A stretch of 9,328 nt of DNA from positions 1 through 9,328 of the forward strand of contig CBDURC010000122.1 of NCBI GenBank assembly GCA_965369635.1. Reading direction: 5' to 3'. Source of the DNA: UBA3071 sp965369635 (GTDB taxonomy: Bacteria > Chloroflexota > Anaerolineae > UBA3071). Every line of letters begins with the position of its first letter. Within the stretch, counting starts at the first letter, position 1. The notes beneath the pieces were generated by a model. The model was not told where the DNA came from. It saw nothing but the letters and a program-made list of their open reading frames with translations, and made no database searches. The position numbers and the translations under genes were made by a program. Of the stretch, positions 5,602-9,328 are shown in pieces.

Positions 5602-7325
5602 ACAATGTATTCGGGGGTGAAGGGTCGGCCATCGTACTTCAGGATCAGGCCATCCATCTGGCGTCCAGTCTGGCTCCGAATGAGCGTGCCCAGTTGCGCT
5701 GTGGCGTTGTTCTCCACCGCGATGAGCCGTCGGGCAGGCTCGAAGGCTTTCATCACCGCCTCTGTCGGGAAGGGCCACAGGTGTGCGAAATGCAGGAAGT
5801 TGGCGCGGCCTGGCTGCTCCGCGTTCAGCCCATCCACGGCCTCCCGCAGCGGCCCGTAGGTAGAGCCCCAACTGACGAAGGTGACCTCCGCGTCCTCGGG
5901 GCCGTATCGCGACGGGCCGGACATTTCCTTAACCATGCCGACCATCTTGCGCTGACGTTTCTGCACCTGAGCGTTCCGCACTTCAGGCTCCTCGCTGATG
6001 GCCCCTGATTCCTCGTGCTCGTTGCCGCTAGCGATGTAGACTGCCTTGGGATGCCCGGGCAGCGCTCGCGGCGAGACGCCCGAATCGGTGACTCGATAGC
6101 GCAGGTACTCTTCCTCGAGAGCGTCCAGATCTGCGTCGCTCAGCAGCTTTCCGCGGTCAATCTCTGTCGCCTCGAAATCGAAAGCATCAAGCTCCAGCGT
6201 GCGAACGGCCACGGCCAGGTAGTGGTCGCTGAGCACCATGGCCGGTGTCTGGTACTTCTCCGCCAGGTTGAAGGCCCGCCAGCCGGCCACGAACAGCTCT
6301 TCGTGGGTCCCCGGAGCCAGCAGGAAGCGAGGAAACTCCCCCTGCGAGGCGTAGAGCATGAAGAGCAGGTCGCCTTGCTCTTGGCGGGTGGGCAGACCGG
6401 TGCTGGGGCCTGGCCGCTGGGCGCTGTAGATGACCAGCGGCGTCTCGGTGATGCCAGCCAGTCCCAGCGCCTCCACCATCAAGGCGAAGCCGCCGCCTGA
6501 GGTCGGCACCAGCGCTCGCGCCCCCATGTGGGCCGCCCCGATGGCCATGCAGATGGCTGCGATCTCATCCTCGGTGTGCTTGATCACCGCGCCGTAGCGG
6601 GCCGCGTGGGCCGCCATCCAGTGCAGCACTGGTGAGCCGGGCGTCATGGGGTAGCCGGATGTGAAGCGGCAGCCTCCCGCTAGTGCGCCCAGGGAGAAGG
6701 CCTGGGTGCCGTTGACCACCATCCGCGGCGGCGCACTGGGCTTCGTGCGAAGCTTGAAGGGGAAATCGCTGGCGTGCCTTTGCCCCTCTTTGTAGCCTGC
6801 TTCGATGGCTGCCAGATTGGCGTCTACCACTGTCTGGCCCTTGCGGGCAAAGTTCTGGCGGATGACGCTTTCCATGGGGGTGAGGTCCAGGCCCGTCAGC
6901 CCGGCGGCGACGCCCAAGGCCACGGTGTTGCGAGCCAGCACGATGCCAGCCTTTTCCTTGGCGATGTCGCTCAGGGGGATCGGCAAGAACTGGATGCCAT
7001 TCCCTTCCGAGTCTTCCGGCGGCACCTTGAGACTGGAGTCGTAGACGATGGCTCCGCCTTCCACGATCTTGTCCCGGTGGCGGGGGATCGTCTCCTCGGT
7101 GAGCGCTAGCAGCAGGTGCACCGGCTCCGTGTGAGAGTGTAGGGGCCGGTCGCTGACGCGGATGGAATACCAGTTGTGACCCCCGCGCACGCGGGAGTAG
7201 TAGTCGGGCAAGCCAAAGACGTGCAGCCCGCCTCGGCCCAGGGCCTTGCAGAACCCGCTGCCACTCGATTCTACGCCGTCGCCCGCGGCCCCGCCGATTC
7301 TGATGGTCATGTTATTGATGGTCAT
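5586..7325 (-). CDS. korA: 2-oxoacid:acceptor oxidoreductase, fused gamma-alpha subunit
   Basis: Fused gamma and alpha chain of a 2-oxoacid:ferredoxin oxidoreductase, partner of korB; 579 aa. The gamma domain (about 6-190) opens with RIGGAAGDGVES at 9-20 and has the RVRGGHN segment at 45-51. The alpha domain (about 205-579) carries GYPMTPGSP at 224-232 (family YPITPSS), PTSGGG at 274-279, the QRPGPSTGLPTRQEQGDL segment at 303-320 and WPFP at 517-520. The ATG at 7325 has GAGGAG upstream; a second ATG at 7310 follows a repeated ATGACCATCA and has no such site. Five residues (VSFEF) after PFTPEYI are encoded at the edge of or inside heptamer array B, which also gives the stop. The natural C-terminus was therefore probably replaced, though only by a few residues and away from the catalytic core. 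Substrate not determined. Confidence 0.95.
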   Translation of the reverse strand: MTINNMTIRIGGAAGDGVESSGSGFCKALGRGGLHVFGLPDYYSRVRGGHNWYSIRVSDRPLHSHTEPVHLLLALTEETIPRHRDKIVEGGAIVYDSSLKVPPEDSEGNGIQFLPIPLSDIAKEKAGIVLARNTVALGVAAGLTGLDLTPMESVIRQNFARKGQTVVDANLAAIEAGYKEGQRHASDFPFKLRTKPSAPPRMVVNGTQAFSLGALAGGCRFTSGYPMTPGSPVLHWMAAHAARYGAVIKHTEDEIAAICMAIGAAHMGARALVPTSGGGFALMVEALGLAGITETPLVIYSAQRPGPSTGLPTRQEQGDLLFMLYASQGEFPRFLLAPGTHEELFVAGWRAFNLAEKYQTPAMVLSDHYLAVAVRTLELDAFDFEATEIDRGKLLSDADLDALEEEYLRYRVTDSGVSPRALPGHPKAVYIASGNEHEESGAISEEPEVRNAQVQKRQRKMVGMVKEMSGPSRYGPEDAEVTFVSWGSTYGPLREAVDGLNAEQPGRANFLHFAHLWPFPTEAVMKAFEPARRLIAVENNATAQLGTLIRSQTGRQMDGLILKYDGRPFTPEYIVSFEF

Positions 7326-7380
7326 ACTTCACTCCTCGCACACGCTATCCGAAGGGACGAAGAGCCGGCACCCTGGAGGG

Positions 7381-7429
7381 CGTATTGCGTACTGCGTGTT
7401 CCGTCGCCCAGCACGCAGCACACAGCACG
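7381..7429. repeat. heptamer inverted array C (CGTNYTG units)
   Basis: Seven consecutive 7-nt units in exact register. The left arm reads CGTATTG, CGTACTG, CGTGTTC; the centre unit is CGTCGCC (7402-7408); the right arm reads CAGCACG, CAGCACA, CAGCACG, which are the reverse complements of CGTGCTG-type units. The architecture is the same as arrays A and B but the unit is unrelated. It lies in the 157-nt spacer between the 159-aa ferritin-like gene and korA. A small 5-bp palindrome (CGCTC/GAGCG, 7433-7451) follows it; there is no U-tract. Confidence 0.8.
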
Positions 7430-7482
7430 TTTCGCTCATCACATCAGAGCGTCACGATTCTGTCCCCCACTTTGACCGCACC

Positions 7483-7962
7483 TTACCGCGGGTAGCCGAA
7501 GCGTGATTCGTAGCGCAGCATCAAAGTATTGAAGTGCTGCCGCTCGGCAGAGGCGAGTCCCTGGAACAGCTTGCGCGCCGCGGCGTTGTCCACCTCTTTG
7601 GCGTTCTGCGAGTACAGTTCGAAGCTCCTCATCTCCACGCCGAGGGCGAACAGCAGCGCGTGTTCGTCGGTAGCGTCCTCTGGCAACACATCGAGGGCAA
7701 AGACACCCGTGGGGAAGATGGGCGCTTCCACATCAGCGGCTTCCACCTTATCGAGTTCGGGGATCGGTACCCAGGTCTCGCCGGCGGCGATGGCGTCATA
7801 CTGGCGTCCGATGTAGTTGTAGTGATCTACCTCATCGGCGGCCAAGTGGCGGAACAGTTGGGCTGTCTCGGGATCGTCGCTGCGCTCGGCAGCCTCCAGG
7901 TAGAACTCCAGCCCGTCTCTTTCGAGCTTCATGCCTTGCTTCAGTACTGTAAGGTCATCCAT
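7483..7962 (-). CDS. single-domain ferritin-like (rubrerythrin-type) diiron protein
   Basis: Cytoplasmic four-helix ferritin-like protein, 159 aa, probably binding a diiron centre used to reduce peroxide or oxygen. Candidate ligands fall in the expected order: E14 on helix A, E44 and H47 (ADEVDHY) on helix B, E110 on helix C, and E140 and H143 (SAERQHF) on helix D. A long linker (about 60-100) connects helices B and C. There is no CxxC pair, so the rubredoxin domain of classical rubrerythrin is absent and an outside electron donor is needed. The ATG at 7962 has a strong AAGGAGG upstream. It follows the 352-aa ferritin-like gene by 45 nt and resembles its second domain, suggesting a local duplication. 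Placement ahead of korA and hydrogenase genes suggests a role in protecting Fe-S enzymes from oxidants; exact activity is unknown. Confidence 0.85.
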   Translation of the reverse strand: MDDLTVLKQGMKLERDGLEFYLEAAERSDDPETAQLFRHLAADEVDHYNYIGRQYDAIAAGETWVPIPELDKVEAADVEAPIFPTGVFALDVLPEDATDEHALLFALGVEMRSFELYSQNAKEVDNAAARKLFQGLASAERQHFNTLMLRYESRFGYPR

Positions 7963-8007
7963 TGGTTGATTTCCCTCCTTGATATGAAATGGTTGTATGG
8001 CTCAGTG

Positions 8008-9066
8008 CTATCCTTCGAAGAAGGGCAGCTCCTCGGTATCCCACCAGGTCTGGTTGTTCAGCAGGTAGTCGCGGGAGTTCTGCAGAAGCACGTAGTGCCT
8101 GTTCTCCTCGCGGGCCAGCATCTCGTAGACTTCTTTGGCGGCCTGGTCGGGCTGTTGCTCGGCGGACGTCTTGTACAGATCGTAGGACATCTGCTCGGTT
8201 TCCATGGCGAACTCGAGCGCCGCCAAGTCGTTGTCCAGCGAAGGCACGCCCCGCCCCAGGCGGGGCACGCGAGCAGGGGCGAAGATCGGCATCGGTTCGG
8301 GGTATTCCTCGCCGGGCAGGTCCGGGTTAGCGGGATCGAAGTCCAGTTTCTGTTCGAGCGCCTCGTCGGGGTCAAGCCAGCCTATGCCCGATTCCAGCGC
8401 CTCGTACTCGACCAACAGCAAGTGCAGGTGGTTCGTCTCGTCTGCGGCCAGGCCGCGGAAGACCTCTTTGCCCCTCTCGCTGACGGCCCGTTCAGCCACA
8501 TCGATGTAGAACCTGTAGCCATTGCGCTCAATCTGCATGGCGCGCCGAAGGACGCCCAGTGGGCTGTTCCAATCCATTGCTTCTGTTGTCTCCAGTGATT
8601 GGAGCATGTCGGCCAGTCGCCGCAGATGCGATTTCTCTTCGTTGACGATGCGCATCAAGATCGTTCTGTCGCCTTCGGACACCATGTCGCGCAGGTCGTA
8701 GAAGAACAGCAAGGTCTCTTTCTCGAAGCCCACGGCCATGCGCAGGGCTTCCTTCTCGTCGGTGACCTGCTCGGCCAGGGCCAGCGCCTTGTCCTCTCCC
8801 TCGAAGAAGACACTTTGGATGGTGGCTTGCAGGTACATCAGGTACTGGTCCCATTCGTCCGGCAGCATCAGCGGCTTGTCCCAGACGGTCTTGGACAGCT
8901 TCTGAAAAGCCGCGTAGTGCTGCACCTCTTGGTCAGCCAGATCCTCAAAGAGCTCTTGGATCTGGGCTGATTTGACCTTCTTGGCCACGGCGCGGTAGAA
9001 GACCTCTCCGCTTTTTTCCAGTTCCAGGGCCATCTCGACGACGTCTGCTGCTTGAAATATGGGCAT
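8008..9066 (-). CDS. two-domain ferritin-like (rubrerythrin-type) diiron protein
   Basis: A 352-aa protein made of two ferritin-like four-helix domains in tandem, so likely two diiron sites. Domain 1 (about 5-158) has E17, E47-H50 (DQEVQHY), E115/E117 and E144-H147 (NEEKSH). Domain 2 (about 170-330) has E180, E210-H213 (ADETNH), E285/E289 and E321-H324 (REENRHY). A long proline-rich linker (about 229-275) separates the two helix pairs of domain 2. No rubredoxin CxxC motifs and no signal peptide are present. The ATG at 9066 follows GGGAGG by five bases. It is the first gene of the cluster, 45 nt before a smaller relative. A function in oxidative-stress defence is inferred from the fold and context. 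A pure iron-storage or catalytic role in another pathway is possible. Confidence 0.85.
   Translation of the reverse strand: MPIFQAADVVEMALELEKSGEVFYRAVAKKVKSAQIQELFEDLADQEVQHYAAFQKLSKTVWDKPLMLPDEWDQYLMYLQATIQSVFFEGEDKALALAEQVTDEKEALRMAVGFEKETLLFFYDLRDMVSEGDRTILMRIVNEEKSHLRRLADMLQSLETTEAMDWNSPLGVLRRAMQIERNGYRFYIDVAERAVSERGKEVFRGLAADETNHLHLLLVEYEALESGIGWLDPDEALEQKLDFDPANPDLPGEEYPEPMPIFAPARVPRLGRGVPSLDNDLAALEFAMETEQMSYDLYKTSAEQQPDQAAKEVYEMLAREENRHYVLLQNSRDYLLNNQTWWDTEELPFFEG
8248..8266. repeat. 8-bp GC hairpin inside a coding linker
   Basis: GCCCCGCC (8248-8255) and GGCGGGGC (8259-8266) pair perfectly around a 3-nt loop. It lies inside the two-domain ferritin-like gene, in the proline-rich linker at about residues 268-273 rather than in a helix. 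It resembles the non-coding hairpin at 764-782. Confidence 0.6.
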
Positions 9067-9211
9067 GTCTGCCTCCCTCTGTTTCGTTGTGCGCTCCCCA
9101 TTGGTATTGTATTACGTACTACCGAGAGCCTATACGGAAATCCGGGCTGCCCGATTCGGCCTTTTCATCGGGAATTCTCCTTCTACCTCACTACCGGACA
9201 CTTTCACCAGG

Positions 9212-9305
9212 ACACGGATGAACACGGACAAGCACGGATGTTCTTCTTCTTTTTTCGCCCAATTGTCCCCCTTTTGTCCGCGGCCATCGGCGTTTGTCCG
9301 CGTCC
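9212..9305. repeat. decamer inverted array (ACACGGAYRA units)
   Basis: The left arm has three 10-nt units at 9212-9241 (ACACGGATGA, ACACGGACAA, GCACGGATGT). The right arm has three at 9273-9302 (TTTGTCCGCG twice, with GCCATCGGCG between), which read as related CGCGGACAAA-type units on the other strand. A pyrimidine-rich stretch (9241-9272) forms the loop. The array lies in the leader upstream of the first ferritin-like gene. The window from 9067 to 9328 holds no gene that I can support. Confidence 0.7.
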
Positions 9306-9328
9306 CATTTGGTGACTTGCCGGAGATG

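Noticed and set aside
7534..8598. 354-codon plus-strand open frame opposite both ferritin-like genes
   Set aside because: Spans two real genes and their spacer on the other strand; no domain or ribosome binding site.
9106..9111. Minus-strand TACAAT resembling a -10 box ahead of the first ferritin-like gene
   Set aside because: No acceptable -35 hexamer at 16-18 nt, and it overlaps a possible repeat remnant; too weak to call.

Overview
The window is GC-rich bacterial DNA in which every supported gene lies on the minus strand. It reads like an anaerobic or microaerobic bacterium, most plausibly a Chloroflexota (Anaerolineae-like) genome. That guess rests on the fused KorA, the MvhA/MvhG-type hydrogenase, the lipoprotein cytochrome and the abundant short-period palindromic repeats; no rRNA or other phylogenetic marker is present, so the taxonomy is tentative.

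Layout in the direction of transcription (right to left): a 262-nt leader with a decamer inverted array (9212-9305); a two-domain ferritin-like protein (9066-8008); a single-domain ferritin-like protein (7962-7483); a spacer with a heptamer array (7381-7429); korA, a fused gamma-alpha 2-oxoacid:acceptor oxidoreductase subunit (7325-5586); a four-helix-bundle gene (5517-5128) bracketed by two heptamer inverted arrays that share an identical 42-nt core; korB (5017-4148); a [NiFe] hydrogenase small subunit (4128-3265) and large subunit (3263-1953); a four-helix membrane protein, probably a b-type cytochrome (1920-1513); a monohaem c-type lipoprotein (1473-1123); about 409 nt of structured non-coding DNA; and a ZIP metal transporter that runs off the left edge (713-1).

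From korB to the c-type cytochrome the genes are tightly packed (gaps of 19, 1, 32 and 39 nt) and look like one operon. KorAB would oxidise a 2-oxoacid with CoA to acyl-CoA and CO2, passing low-potential electrons through its Fe-S cluster. The hydrogenase, with twelve Cys in the small subunit, could return those electrons to protons or draw them from H2. The ferritin-like proteins at the head of the cluster plausibly protect these oxygen-sensitive enzymes. The b-type and c-type cytochromes at the tail could link the system to the membrane or periplasm. No ferredoxin, MvhD, HdrA or diaphorase gene is in the window, so the electron carrier is unknown.

The most unusual content is non-coding. Four loci carry arrays of very short units (7 or 10 nt) arranged as two inverted arms around a centre, in three unrelated unit sequences. 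Two of them flank the four-helix-bundle gene as what looks like an inserted cassette that split korA from korB and supplies korA with its last codons and stop. A system in which this Avd/IVP-family protein works with the short-unit arrays is the best candidate here for something undescribed.
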